Origin: Nematostella vectensis
Taxonomy: Eukaryota > Cnidaria > Anthozoa > Actiniaria > Edwardsiidae
Reading direction: 5' to 3'
DNA: 64,000 bases
Assembly: GCF_932526225.1 (NCBI RefSeq)
Contig: NC_064037.1
Coordinates: forward strand, 62,001 to 126,000
Below the pieces are notes generated by a model. That model was given only the letters and a program-made list of their open reading frames with translations, was not told the origin of the DNA and did no database searches. Shown piece by piece: positions 11,525 to 24,624 of the stretch. Position numbers and translations under genes: made by a program. Position 1 is the stretch's first letter. Each line of letters starts with the position of its first letter.

Positions 11525-11525
<1 letters not shown>
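11485..11525 (-). ncRNA. Hammerhead ribozyme (type I-like), unit 6
   Basis: Read on the minus strand: stem I strand UCCC, core CUGAUGA, stem II GUGG-GCAA-CCAC, core GAA, stem III ACA-GACC-UGU, cleavage-site A, then stem I strand GGGA. All invariant core bases of a hammerhead are present, and stem II is closed by a GCAA tetraloop. Predicted cleavage is after the GUA triplet. It lies in an about 80-bp conserved segment (about 11450-11527) bounded by AT repeats. Hammerheads of this kind are known from Penelope-like elements and animal retrozymes, so the segment is probably a remnant of one. Confidence 0.85.

Positions 11526-11597
<72 letters not shown>
11526..11597. repeat. Long AT microsatellite next to the unit 6 hammerhead
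   Basis: About 72 bp of uninterrupted TA dinucleotides; a shorter AT tract lies on the other side of the ribozyme (about 11429-11449). Confidence 0.95.
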
Positions 11598-11601
<4 letters not shown>

Positions 11602-13671
11602 ATTGCATGATAACCTTGAATATATTGAATAAAAGACTGCAAAAAAACATCTTTTGTACTAGTTGCTTGAATTGACCCTTGGCTATTTTTAGCTGAATTC
11701 CCCTCCCCCTCTAAAAAAGAAAATAATAATAATAATAGAACAAAACTAAAAAGAAAACAAACACAGCAGAGACCCCCACGAACAATGTTGATTTTTTTTT
11801 ACTTTCCTTTAAAGGGGGAGTGTCATGTTTAAGAGATTTGCAATAGCTCTAGAGCCCTGACACAATAAACTTCAGTGAAATTCTAATACTGACTTATGAG
11901 CTTTTGTTACATGTGGGAGACTTTAAACAAAACAAAAAAAATGACCACAAACTGTCCATTAACATAGTTTTCAATATAATATTGCATATTATTTAATAAG
12001 GTATTGACAGCTTTTAAAAAGTTCAACTGTTTGTAGACACTTAAAAGCCTACAATAAACACTGACTCGAGACATGCGCAGTACTATGCTGCTGCCCCTTT
12101 AAAGTAAAATACAGCTTTACTTAGTCAGCGTAGACAATATTGCGGATTTTGTCAATATTCTAATATGAATATGTCAATATTCTCCCCCCTCACGTCTTTA
12201 TTTCTATTTATTTTATGCTTTTCACATGATACCAAAACAGCGTCTTTTTTCTTCGCTAATTTGATGTCATGTACACAATAAAAGAGATGCGCCCGTGCGC
12301 ATGGCGAGTCCCCAAGGGACCCAAGACACCCAAATAGACCTCTATTTTTTGTCATCCACAATCTTGGCGAGCTGTGCGTGGCGTAACCGTATTACAGGCC
12401 TGGGATCCTGGTTATTGTCCTCCCCATTAATGCGCGGGTTGGGATAACCTTGCAAGAGTGTTGTACAGCATATTCGCTCGGAAATATCGGTGCTTGGGGC
12501 CTTCGGGTTCTTTACAGCCTTCCGTAAAAGCCTTGTGCTGCCATACCGATTGGGTAATCCGTATGTATGGTTTCCGTTTTGTTCTTCAGACCGGGTTCGA
12601 TCCCAGGCCAATGGGCTTTTTTTTTAGTTCGTTTTTTTTTCTTTGTGCTGGACCCCCTTAATCCTGATAGGTTTTGCGCAAAAATAATAAAAAAAAGTGA
12701 GTTTGCAAAATAAGCTTGCTAGACTTATTGATTATATGTATTCAATTTGTTCCTAGGAAGTTAACAAAAAACACAAAGCAAAGAGTTTGAGGAAGTAAAC
12801 ACGTCTGTGAACTTTAATGTTCTATTTGAAGGGGCGCATTTTGTACAGGGAAGCATACATAGAATGCTTAACTGTTGGAGAGGGGAGAGGTAACAGTTTA
12901 TTGAGCATAATATCAACAATAGCAGGGGGAAGGGAGGGGCACTCTCTTCATACAATATTGCAGTTGTTACCTATTATTAAATAAGTTTGTAAGATATATT
13001 TGTTTATTAAGCAAGGTCTATTTCTGAGACAAGCAAACTCAAGTAAGGCTGTTGAAATAACAGGTGAGTGTTAAAAGAAAAACAATTATCTGATTAGAAA
13101 ACTACTGTAGATTCCTTTGCATCAAAATAAGAACAAACTTCATTTTGTTTGTTATTTATGAGGAACGAGATGAGCTCTACAAAGCCATAAAGAAATATGT
13201 ATTGCTCATCTAAATTATACAAGTAAATAATAATATTAAAAAAGAACTACTGTAAGTAATTAGAGTGGTTTTCATTAACCCGTGAAACAAAGTGTGATAG
13301 TTAAACTGTAATAGTTAGTAAAACACAAAAAAGTACAATAGAATCAGATCACCACAAAGTGTAATACGCTAAAGCGTAGTTCACGGGTTAATAAAGGTTT
13401 TGACATTTTAACCTTACATCCACATGAAAGTAATGCCTAATATCGAGTGCCCTACAGTAAGTGTTTTGCAGTCAAGTTGTTTTCTGTTAGTAGGTAAAAA
13501 AATATTCTAAATAATAGTAATCATAGCTATGGTCACCACTTACACATATAGAACTTGTAATGAAAAGAAAGAAAATATATATATACATATAGAACTTGAA
13601 ATGAAAAGAAAGAAAATATATATATATATATATATAGTGTTGGTTTGAGAAAAATACAAACTACATAGGTT

Positions 13672-13824
<153 letters not shown>

Positions 13825-15898
13825 ATTGCATGATAACCTTGAATATATTGAATAAAAGACTGCAAAAAAACATCTTTTGTACTAGTTGCTTGAATTGACC
13901 CTTGGCTATTTTTAGCTGAATTCCCCTCCCCCTCTAAAAAAGAAAATAATAATAATAATAGAACAAAACTAAAAAGAAAACAAACACAGCAGAGACCCCC
14001 ACGAACAATGTTGATTTTTTTTTACTTTCCTTTAAAGGGGGAGTGTCATGTTTAAGAGATTTGCAATAGCTCTAGAGCCCTGACACAATAAACTTCAGTG
14101 AAATTCTAATACTGACTTATGAGCTTTTGTTACATGTGGGAGACTTTAAACAAAACAAAAAAAATGACCACAAACTGTCCATTAACATAGTTTTCAATAT
14201 AATATTGCATATTATTTAATAAGGTATTGACAGCTTTTAAAAAGTTCAACTGTTTGTAGACACTTAAAAGCCTACAATAAACACTGACTCGAGACATGCG
14301 CAGTACTATGCTGCTGCCCCTTTAAAGTAAAATACAGCTTTACTTAGTCAGCGTAGACAATATTGCGGATTTTGTCAATATTCTAATATGAATATGTCAA
14401 TATTCTCCCCCCTCACGTCTTTATTTCTATTTATTTTATGCTTTTCACATGATACCAAAACAGCGTCTTTTTTCTTCGCTAATTTGATGTCATGTACACA
14501 ATAAAAGAGATGCGCCCGTGCGCATGGCGAGTCCCCAAGGGACCCAAGACACCCAAATAGACCTCTATTTTTTGTCATCCACAATCTCGGCGAGCTGTGC
14601 GTGGCGTAACCGTATTACAGGCCTGGGATCCTGGTTATTGTCCTCCCCATTAATGCGCGGGTTGGGATAACCTTGCAAGAGTGTTGTACAGCATATTCGC
14701 TCGGAAATATCGGTGCTTGGGGCCTTCGGGTTCTTTACAGCCTTCCGTAAAAGCCTTGTGCTGCCATACCGATTGGGTAATCCGTATGTATGGTTTCCGT
14801 TTTGTTCTTCAGACCGGGTTCGATCCCAGGCCAATGGGCTTTTTTTTTAGTTCGTTTTTTTTTCTTTGTGCTGGACCCCCTTAATCCTGATAGGTTTTGC
14901 GCAAAAATAATAAAAAAAAGTGAGTTTGCAAAATAAGCTTGCTAGACTTATTGATTATATGTATTCAATTTGTTCCTAGGAAGTTAACAAAAAACACAAA
15001 GCAAAGAGTTTGAGGAAGTAAACACGTCTGTGAACTTTAATGTTCTATTTGAAGGGGCGCATTTTGTACAGGGAAGCATACATAGAATGCTTAACTGTTG
15101 GAGAGGGGAGAGGTAACAGTTTATTGAGCATAATATCAACAATAGCAGGGGGAAGGGAGGGGCACTCTCTTCATACAATATTGCAGTTGTTACCTATTAT
15201 TAAATAAGTTTGTAAGATATATTTGTTTATTAAGCAAGGTCTATTTCTGAGACAAGCAAACTCAAGTAAGGCTGTTGAAATAACAGGTGAGTGTTAAAAG
15301 AAAAACAATTATCTGATTAGAAAACTACTGTAGATTCCTTTGCATCAAAATAAGAACAAACTTCATTTTGTTTGTTATTTATGAGGAACGAGATGAGCTC
15401 TACAAAGCCATAAAGAAATATGTATTGCTCATCTAAATTATACAAGTAAATAATAATATTAAAAAAGAACTACTGTAAGTAATTAGAGTGGTTTTCATTA
15501 ACCCGTGAAACAAAGTGTGATAGTTAAACTGTAATAGTTAGTAAAACACAAAAAAGTACAATAGAATCAGATCACCACAAAGTGTAATACGCTAAAGCGT
15601 AGTTCACGGGTTAATAAAGGTTTTGACATTTTAACCTTACATCCACATGAAAGTAATGCCTAATATCGAGTGCCCTACAGTAAGTGTTTTGCAGTCAAGT
15701 TGTTTTCTGTTAGTAGGTAAAAAAATATTCTAAATAATAGTAATCATAGCTATGGTCACCACTTACACATATAGAACTTGTAATGAAAAGAAAGAAAATA
15801 TATATATACATATAGAACTTGAAATGAAAAGAAAGAAAATATATATATATATATATATATATAGTGTTGGTTTGAGAAAAATACAAACTACATAGGTT

Positions 15899-15938
15899 TC
15901 CCTACAGGTCTGTTTCGTGGTTGCCCACTCATCAGGGG

Positions 15939-15939
<1 letters not shown>
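15899..15939 (-). ncRNA. Hammerhead ribozyme (type I-like), unit 8
   Basis: Identical core to the unit 6 and 7 copies: CUGAUGA, GUGG-GCAA-CCAC, GAA and a closing stem I of UCCC/GGGA on the minus strand. An AT tract follows to 16023. Confidence 0.85.

Positions 15940-16023
<84 letters not shown>
15940..16023. repeat. AT microsatellite next to the unit 8 hammerhead
   Basis: About 84 bp of pure AT/TA dinucleotides directly after the ribozyme. Confidence 0.95.
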
Positions 16024-16027
<4 letters not shown>

Positions 16028-16621
16028 ATTGCATGATAACCTTGAATATATTGAATAAAAGACTGCAAAAAAACATCTTTTGTACTAGTTGCTTGAATTG
16101 ACCCTTGGCTATTTTTAGCTGAATTCCCCTCCCCCTCTAAAAAAGAAAATAATAATAATAATAGAACAAAACTAAAAAGAAAACAAACACAGCAGAGACC
16201 CCCACGAACAATGTTGATTTTTTTTTACTTTCCTTTAAAGGGGGAGTGTCATGTTTAAGAGATTTGCAATAGCTCTAGAGCCCTGACACAATAAACTTCA
16301 GTGAAATTCTAATACTGACTTATGAGTTTTGTTACATGTGGGAGACTTTAAACAAAACAAAAAAAATGACCACAAACTGTCCATTAACATAGTTTTCAAT
16401 ATAATATTGCATATTATTTAATAAGGTATTGACAGCTTTTAAAAAGTTCAACTGTTTGTAGACACTTAAAAGCCTACAATAAACACTGACTCGAGACATG
16501 CGCAGTACTATGCTGCTGCCCCTTTAAAGTAAAATACAGCTTTACTTAGTCAGCGTAGACAATATTGCGGATTTTGTCAATATTCTAATATGAATATGTC
16601 AATATTCTCCCCCCTCACGTC

Positions 16622-18627
16622 TTTATTTCTATTTATTTTATGCTTTTCACATGATACCAAAACAGCGTCTTTTTTCTTCGCTAATTTGATGTCATGTACA
16701 CAATAATAGAGATGCGCCCGTGCGCATGGCGAGTCCCCAAGGGACCCAAGACACCCAAATAGACCTCTATTTTTTGTCATCCACAATCTCGGCGAGCTGT
16801 GCGTGGCGTAACCGTATTACAGGCCTGGGATCCTGGTTATTGTCCTCCCCATTAATGCGCGGGTTGGGATAACCTTGCAAGAGTGTTGTACAGCATATTC
16901 GCTCGGAAATATCGGTGCTTGGGGCCTTCGGGTTCTTTACAGCCTTCCGTAAAAGCCTTGTGCTGCCATACTGATTGGGTAATCCGTATGTATGGTTTCC
17001 CTTTTGTTCTTCAGACCGGGTTCGATCCCAGGCCAATGGGCTTTTTTTTTAATTCGCTTTTTTTTTCTTTGTGCTGGACCCCCTTAATCCTGATAGGTTT
17101 TGCGCAAAAATAATAAAAAAAAGTGAGTTTGCAAAATAAGCTTGCTAGATTTATTGATTATATGTATTCAATTTGTTCCTAGGAAGTTAACAAAAAACAC
17201 AAAGCAAAGAGTTTGAGGAAGTAAACAAGTCTGTGAACTTTAATGTTCTATTTGAAGGGGCGCATTTTGTACAGGGAAGCATACATAGAATGCTTAACTG
17301 GTGGAGAGGGGAGAGGTAACAGTTTATTGAGCATAATGTCAACAATAGCAGGGGGAAGGGAGGGGCACTCTCTTCATACAATATTGCAGTTGTTACCTAT
17401 AATTAAATAAGTTTGTAACATGTCTTTGTTTATTAAGCAAGGTCTATTTCTGAGACAAGCAAACTCAAGTAAGGCTGTTAAAATAACAGGTGAGTGTTAA
17501 AAGAAAAACAATTATATGATTAGAAAACTACTGTAGATTCGTTTGCACCAAAATAAGAACAAACTTCATTTTGTTTGTTATTTATGAGGAACGAGATGAG
17601 CTCTACAAATCCATAAAGAAATATGTATTGCTCATCTAAATTATACAAGTAAATAATAATATTCAAAAAGAACTACTGTAAGTAATTAGAGTGGTTTTCA
17701 TTAACCTGTGAAACAAAGTGTGATAGTTAAACGGTAATAGTTAGTAAAACACAAAAAAGTACAATAGAATCAGATCACCACAAAGTGTAATACGCTAAAG
17801 CGTAGTTCACGGGTTAATGAAGGTTTTGACATTTCAACCTTACATCCACATGAAAGTAATGCCTAATATCGACTGCCCTACAGTAAGTGTTTTGCAGTCA
17901 AGTTGTTTTCTGTTAGTAGGTAAAAAAATTATTCTAAATAATAGTAATCATAGCTATGGTCACCACTTACACATATAGCACTTGTAATAAAAAAAAAGAA
18001 AAAATATATATATATGCAGTCAAACAACAGAATTGCATGTTAACCTTGAATATATTGAATAAAGGACTGCAAAAAAAATCTTTTGTACTAGTTGCTTGAA
18101 TTGACCCTTGGCTATTTTTAGCTGAATTCCCCTCCCCCTCTAAAAAAGAAAATAATAATAATAATAACAGAACAAAACTAAAAAGAAAACAAACACAGCA
18201 GTGACCCCCACCAACAATTTTGATTTTTTTTACTTTCCTTTAAAGGGGGAGTGTCATGTTTAAGAGATTTGCAATAGCTCTAGAGCCCTGACACAATGAA
18301 CTTCAGTGAAATTCTAATACTGACTTATGAGCTTTTGGTACATGTGGGAGACTTTAAACAAAACAAACAAAATGACCACAAACTGTCCATTAACATAGTT
18401 TTCAATATAATATTGCATATTATTTAATAAGGTATTGACAGCTTTTAAAAAGTTCAACTGTTTGTAGACACTTAAAAGCCTACAATAAACACTGACTCCA
18501 GACATGCGCAGTACTATGCTGCTGCCCCTTTAAAGTAAAATACAGCTTTACTTAGTCAGCGTAGACAATATTGCGGATTTTGTCAATATTCTAATATGAA
18601 TATGTCAATATTCTCCCCCCTTACGTC
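16622..18627 (+). repeat. Array unit 9 (haplotype II)
   Basis: 2006 bp. Private variants CCATACTGATTGGG and GGTTTCCCTTTTG in the conserved block are shared with unit 15. Directly follows the hammerhead units, as unit 15 directly follows unit 14. Confidence 0.95.
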
Positions 18628-20627
18628 TTTATTTCTATTTATTTTATGCTTTTCACATGATACAAAAACAGCGTCTTTTTTCTTCGCTAATTTGATGTCA
18701 TGTACACAATAAAAGAGATGCGCCCGTGCGCATGGCGAGTCCCCAAGGGACCCAAGACGCCCAAATAGACCTCTATTTTTTGTCATCCACAATCTCGGCG
18801 AGCTGTGCGTGGCGTAACCGTATTACAGGCCTGGGATCCTGGTTATTGTCCTCCCCATTAATGCGCGAGTTGGGATAACCTTGCAAGAGTGTTGTACAGC
18901 ATATTCGCTCGGAAATATCGGTGCTTGGGGCCTTCGGGTTCTTTACAGCCTTCCGTAAAAGCCTTGTGCTGCCATACCGATTGGGTAATCCGTATGTTTG
19001 GTTTCCGTTTTGTTCTTCAGACCGGGTTCGATCCCAGGCCAATGGGCTTTTTTTTAGTTCCTTTTTTTCTCTTTGTGCTGGACCCCTTAATCCTGATAGG
19101 TTTTGCGCAAAAATAATAAAAAAAAGTGAGTTTGCAAAATAAGCTTGCTAGATTTATTGATTATATGTATTCAATTTGTTTCTAGGAAGTTAACAAAAAA
19201 CACAAAGCAAAGAGTTTGAGGAAGTAAACAAGTCTGTGAACTTTAATGTTCTATTTGAAGGGGCGCATTTTGTACAGGGAAGTATACATAGAATGCTTAA
19301 CTGGTGGAGAGGGAAGAGGTAAAAGTTTATTGAGCATAATTTCAACAATAGCAGGGGGAAGAGAGGGGCACTCTCTTCATACAATATTGCAGTTGTTACC
19401 TATAATTAAATAAGTTTGTAACATGTCTTTGTTTATTAAGCAAGGTCTATTTCTGAGACAAGCAAACTCAAGTAAGAGCTGTTGAAATAACAGGTGAGTG
19501 TTAAAAAAAAAACAATTATCTGATTAGAAAACTAATGTAGATTCCTTTGCACCAAAATAAGAACAAACTTCATTTTGTTTGTTATTTATGAGGAACGAGA
19601 TGAGCTCTACAAGGCCAAGAAGAAATATGTATTGCTCATCTAAATTATACAAGTAAATAATAATATTAAAAAAGAACTACTGTAAGTAATTAGAGTGGTT
19701 TTCATTAACCTGTGAAACAAAGTGTGATAGTTAAACGGTAATAGTTAGTAAAACACAAAAAAGTACAATAGAATCAGATCACAACAAAGTGTAATACGCT
19801 AAAGCGTAGTTCACGGGTTAATGAAGGTTTTGACATTTCAACCTTACATCCACATGAAAGTAATGCCTAATATCGACTGCCCTACAGTAAGTGTTTTGCA
19901 GTCAAGTTGTTTTCTGTTAGTAGGTAAAAAATTATTCTAAATAATAGTAATCATAGCTATGGTCACCACTTACACATATAGCACTTGTAATGAAAAGAAA
20001 GAAAAAATATATATATGCAGTCAAACAACAGAATTGCATGATAACCTTGAATATATTGAATAAAGGACTGCAAAAAAAATCTTTTGTACTAGTTGCTTGA
20101 ATTGACCCTTGGCTATTTTTAGCTGAATTCCCCTCCCCCTCTAAAAAAGAAAATAATAATAATAATAGCACAAAACTAAAAAGAAAACAAACACAGCAGA
20201 GACCCCCACCAACAATTTTGATGTTTTTTACTTTCCTTTAAAGGGGGAGTGTCATGTTTAAGAGATTTGCAATAGCTCTAGAGCCCTGACACAATGAACT
20301 TCAGTGAAATTCTAATACTGACTTATGAGCTTTTGGTACATGTGGGAGACTTTAAACAAAACAAAAAAAAAATGACCACAAACTGTCCATTAACATAGTT
20401 TTCAATATAATATTGCATATTATTTAATAAGGTATTGACAGCTTTTAAAAAGTTCAACTGTTTGTAGACACTTAAAAGCCTACAATAAACACTGACTCGA
20501 GACATGCGCAGTACTATGCTGCTGCCCCTTTAAAGTAAAATACAGCTTTACTTAGTCAGCGTAGACAATATTGCGGATTTTGTCAATATTCTAATATGAA
20601 TATGTCAATATTCTCCCCCCTCACGTC
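18628..20627 (+). repeat. Array unit 10 (mosaic of haplotypes I and II)
   Basis: 2000 bp. Has haplotype I GAGCTGTTGAAATAAC and AAGGCCAAGAAG, then haplotype II AACTACTG and TTAACCTGTGAA. Closely matches unit 18. Confidence 0.95.
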
Positions 20628-22624
20628 TTTATTTCTATTTATTTTATGCTTTTCACATGATACCAAAACAGCGTCTTTTTTCTTCGCTAATTTGATGTCA
20701 TGTACACAATAAAAGAGATGCGCCCGTGCGCATGGCGAGTCCCCAAGGGACCCAAGACACCCAAATAGACCTCTATTTTTTGTCATCCACAATCTCGGCG
20801 AGCTGTGCGTGGCGTAACCGTATTACAGGCCTGGGATCCTGGTTATTGTCCTCCCCATTAATGCGCGGGTTGGGATAACCTTGCAAGAGTGTTGTACAGC
20901 ATATTCGCTCGGAAATATCGGTGCTTGGGGCCTTCGGGTTCTTTACAGCCTTCCGTAAAAGCCTTGTGCTGCCATACCGATTGGGTAATCCGTATGTATG
21001 GTTTCCGTTTTGTTCTTCAGACCGGGTTCGATCCCAGGCCAATGGGTTTTTTTTTAGTTCCTTTTTTTTTCTTTGTGCTGGACCCCCTTAATCCTGATAG
21101 GTTTTGCGCAAAAATAAAAAAAAAAGTGAGTTTGCAAAATAAGCTTGCTAGATTTATTGATTATATGTATTCAATTTGTTCCTAGGAAGTTAACAAAAAA
21201 CACAAAGCAAAGAGTTTGAGGAAGTAAACAAGTCTGTGAACTTTAATGTTCTATTTGAAGGGGCGCATTTTGTACAGGGAAGCATACATAGAATGCTTAA
21301 CTGGTGGAGAGGGGAGAGGTAACATTTATTGAGCATAATGTCAACAATAGCAGGGGGAAGGGAGGGGCACTCTCTTCATACAATATTGCAGTTGTTACCT
21401 ATTATTAAATAAGTTTGTAAGATATATTTGTTTATTAAGCAAGGTCTATTTCTGAGACAAGCAAACTCAAGTAAGAGCTGTTGAAATAACAGGTGAGTGT
21501 TAAAAAAAACAATTATCTGATTAGAAAACTAATGTAGATTCCTTTGCACCAAATAAGAACAAACTTCATTTTGTTTGTTATTTATGAGGAACGAGATGGG
21601 CTCTACAAGGCCAAGAAGAAATATGTATTGCTCATCTAAATTATACAAGTAAATAATAATATTAAAAAAAGAATTACTGTAAGTAATTAGAGTAGTTTTC
21701 ATTAAACCGTGAAACAAAGTGTGATAGTTAAACGGTAATAGTTAGTAAAACACAAAAAAGAACAATAGAATCAGATCACAACAAAGTGTAATACGCTAAA
21801 GCGTAGTTCACGGGTTAATGAAGGTTTTGACATTTCAACCTTACATCCACATGAAAGTAATGCCTAATATCGAGAGCCCTACAGTAAGTGTTTTGCAGTC
21901 AAGTTGTTTTCTGTTAGTAGGTAAAAAATTATTCTAAATAATAGTAATCATAGCTATGGTCACCACTTACACATATAGCACTTGTAATGAAAAGAAAGAA
22001 AAAATATATATATGCAGTCAAACAACAGAATTGCATGATAACCTTGAATATATTGAATAAAGGACTGCAAAAAACATCTTTTGTACTAGTTGCTTGAATT
22101 GACCCTTGGCTATTTTTAGCTGAATTCCCCTCCCCCTCTAAAAAAGAAAATAATAATAATAATAGAACAAAACTAAAAAGAAAACAAACACAGCAGAGAC
22201 CCCCACGAACAATGTTGATTTTTTTTACTTTCCTTTAAAGGGGGAGTGTCATGTTTAAGAGATTTGCAATAGCTCTAGAGCCCTGACACAATGAACTTCA
22301 GTGAAATTCTAATACTGACTTATGAGCTTTTGTTACATGTGGGAGACTTTAAACAAAACAAAACAAAATGACCACAAACTGTCCATTAACATAGTTTTCA
22401 ATATAATATTGCATATTATTTAATAAGGTATTGACAGCTTTTAAAAAGTTCAACTGTTTGTAGACACTTAAAAGCCTACAATAAACACTGACTCGAGACA
22501 TGCGCAGTACTATGCTGCTGCCCCTTTAAAGTAAAATACAGCTTTACTTAGTCAGCGTAGACAATATTGCGGTTTTTTATCAATATTCTAATATGAATAT
22601 GTCAATATCCCCCCCCCTTACGTC
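20628..22624 (+). repeat. Array unit 11 (haplotype I)
   Basis: 1997 bp. The piggyBac-like MITE left junction is altered to TTAAACCGTGAA, a change also seen in unit 26. Confidence 0.95.
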
Positions 22625-24624
22625 TTTATTTCTATTTATTTTATGCTTTTCACATGATACCAAAACAGCGTCTTTTTTCTTCGCTAATTTGATGTCATGT
22701 ACACAATAAAAGAGATGCGCCCGTGCGCATGGCGAGTCCCCAAGGGACCCAAGACGCCCAAATAGACCTCTATTTTTTGTCATCCACAATCTCGGCGAGC
22801 TGTGCGTGGCGTAACCGTATTACAGGCCTGGGATCCTGGTTATTGTCCTCCCCATTAATGCGCGGGTTGGGATAACCTTGCAAGAGTGTTGTACAGCATA
22901 TTCGCTCGGAAATATCGGTGCTTGGGGCCTTCGGGTTCTTTACAGCCTTCCGTAAAAGCCTTGTGCTGCCATACCGATTGGGTAATCCGTATGTATGGTT
23001 TCCGTTTTGTTCTTCAGACCGGGTTCGATCTCAGGCCAATGGGCTTTTTTTTTTAATTCGCTTTTTTTTCTTTGTGCTGGACCCCCTTAATCCTGATAGG
23101 TTTTGCGCAAAAATAATAAAAAAAAGTGAGTTTGCAAAATAAGCTTGCTAGATTTATTGATTATATGTATTCAATTTGTTCCTAGGAAGTTAACAAAAAA
23201 CACAAAGCAAAGAGTTTGAGGAAGTAAACAAGTCTGTGAACTTTAATGTTCTATTTGAAGGGGCGCATTTTGTACAGGGAAGCATACATAGAATGCTTAA
23301 CTGGTGGAGAGGGAAGAGGTAACAGTTTATTGAGCATAATGTCAACAATAGCAGGGGGAAGGGAGGGGCACTCTCTTCATACAATATTGCAGTTGTTACC
23401 TATTATTAAATAAGTTTGTGAGATATATTTGTTTATTAAGCAAGGTCTATTTCTGAGACAAGCAAACTCAAGTAAGAGCTGTTGAAATAACAGGTGAGTG
23501 TTAAAAAAAACAATTATCTGATTAGAAAACTAATGTAGATTCCTTTGCACCAAATAAGAACAAACTTCATTTTGTTTGTTATTTATGAGGAACGAGATGA
23601 GCTCTACAAGGCCAAGAAGAAATATGTATTGCTCATCTAAATTATACAAGTAAATAATAATATTAAAAAAGAATTACTGTAAGTAATTAGAGTGGTTTTC
23701 ATTAACCCGTGAAACAAAGTGTGATAGTTAAACGGTAATAGTTAGTAAAACACAAAAAAGAACAATAGAATCAGATCACAACAAATTGTAATACGCTAAA
23801 GCGTAGTTCACGGGTTAATGAAGGTTTTGACATTTCAACCTTACATCCACATGAAAGTAATGCCTAATATCGAGAGCCCTACAGTAAGTGTTTTGCAGTC
23901 AAGTTGTTTTCTGTTAGTAGGTAAAAAATTATTCTAAATAATAGTAATCATAGCTATGGTCACCACTTACACATATAGCACTTGTAATGAAAAGAAAGAA
24001 AAAAAATATATATATGCAGTCAAAAAACAGAATTGCATGATAACCTTGAATATATTGAATAAAGGACTGCAAAAAAACATCTTTTGTATTAGTTGCTTGA
24101 ATTGACCCTTAGCTATTTTTAGCTGAATTCCCCTCCCCCTCTAAAAAAGAAAATAATAATAATAATAGCACAAAACTAAAAAAAAACAAACACAGCAGAG
24201 ACCCCCACCAACAATTTTGATTTTTTTTACTTTCCTTTAAAGGGGGAGTGTCATGTTTAAGAGATTTGCAATAGCTCTAGAGCCCTGACACAATGAACTT
24301 CAGTGAAATTCTAATACTGACTTATGAGGTTTTGGTACATGTGGGAGACTTTAAACAAAACAAAAAAAATGACCACAAACTGTCCATTAACATAGTTTTC
24401 AATATAATATTGCATATTATTTAATAAGGTATTGACAGCTTTTAAAAAGTTCAACTGTTTGTAGACACTTAAAAGCCTACAATAAACACTGACTAGAGAC
24501 ATGCGCAGTACTATGCTGCTGCCCCTTTAAAGTAAAATACAGCTTTACTTAGTCAGCGTAGACAATATTGCGGATTTTGTCAATATTCTAATATGAATAT
24601 GTCAATATCCTCCCCCCTTACGTC
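22625..24624 (+). repeat. Array unit 12 (haplotype I)
   Basis: 2000 bp. B box ends CTC as in units 1 and 13. Confidence 0.95.

Larger units (their letters stand above)
10010..12196 (+). repeat. Array unit 6, with hammerhead/AT insertion
   Basis: 2187 bp, longer than standard because of the AT tracts and ribozyme segment at about 11390-11597. After the insertion the usual GCAGTCAAACAA is missing and sequence resumes at CAGAATTGCATG. Confidence 0.95.
14420..16621 (+). repeat. Array unit 8, with hammerhead/AT insertion
   Basis: 2202 bp. Same insertion arrangement as units 6 and 7. Confidence 0.95.

Noticed and set aside
11526-11597. AT tracts as pure assembly artefacts
   Set aside because: They occur at the same position in four units together with the same 80-bp hammerhead island, so the insertion is real, although exact lengths may be inaccurate.
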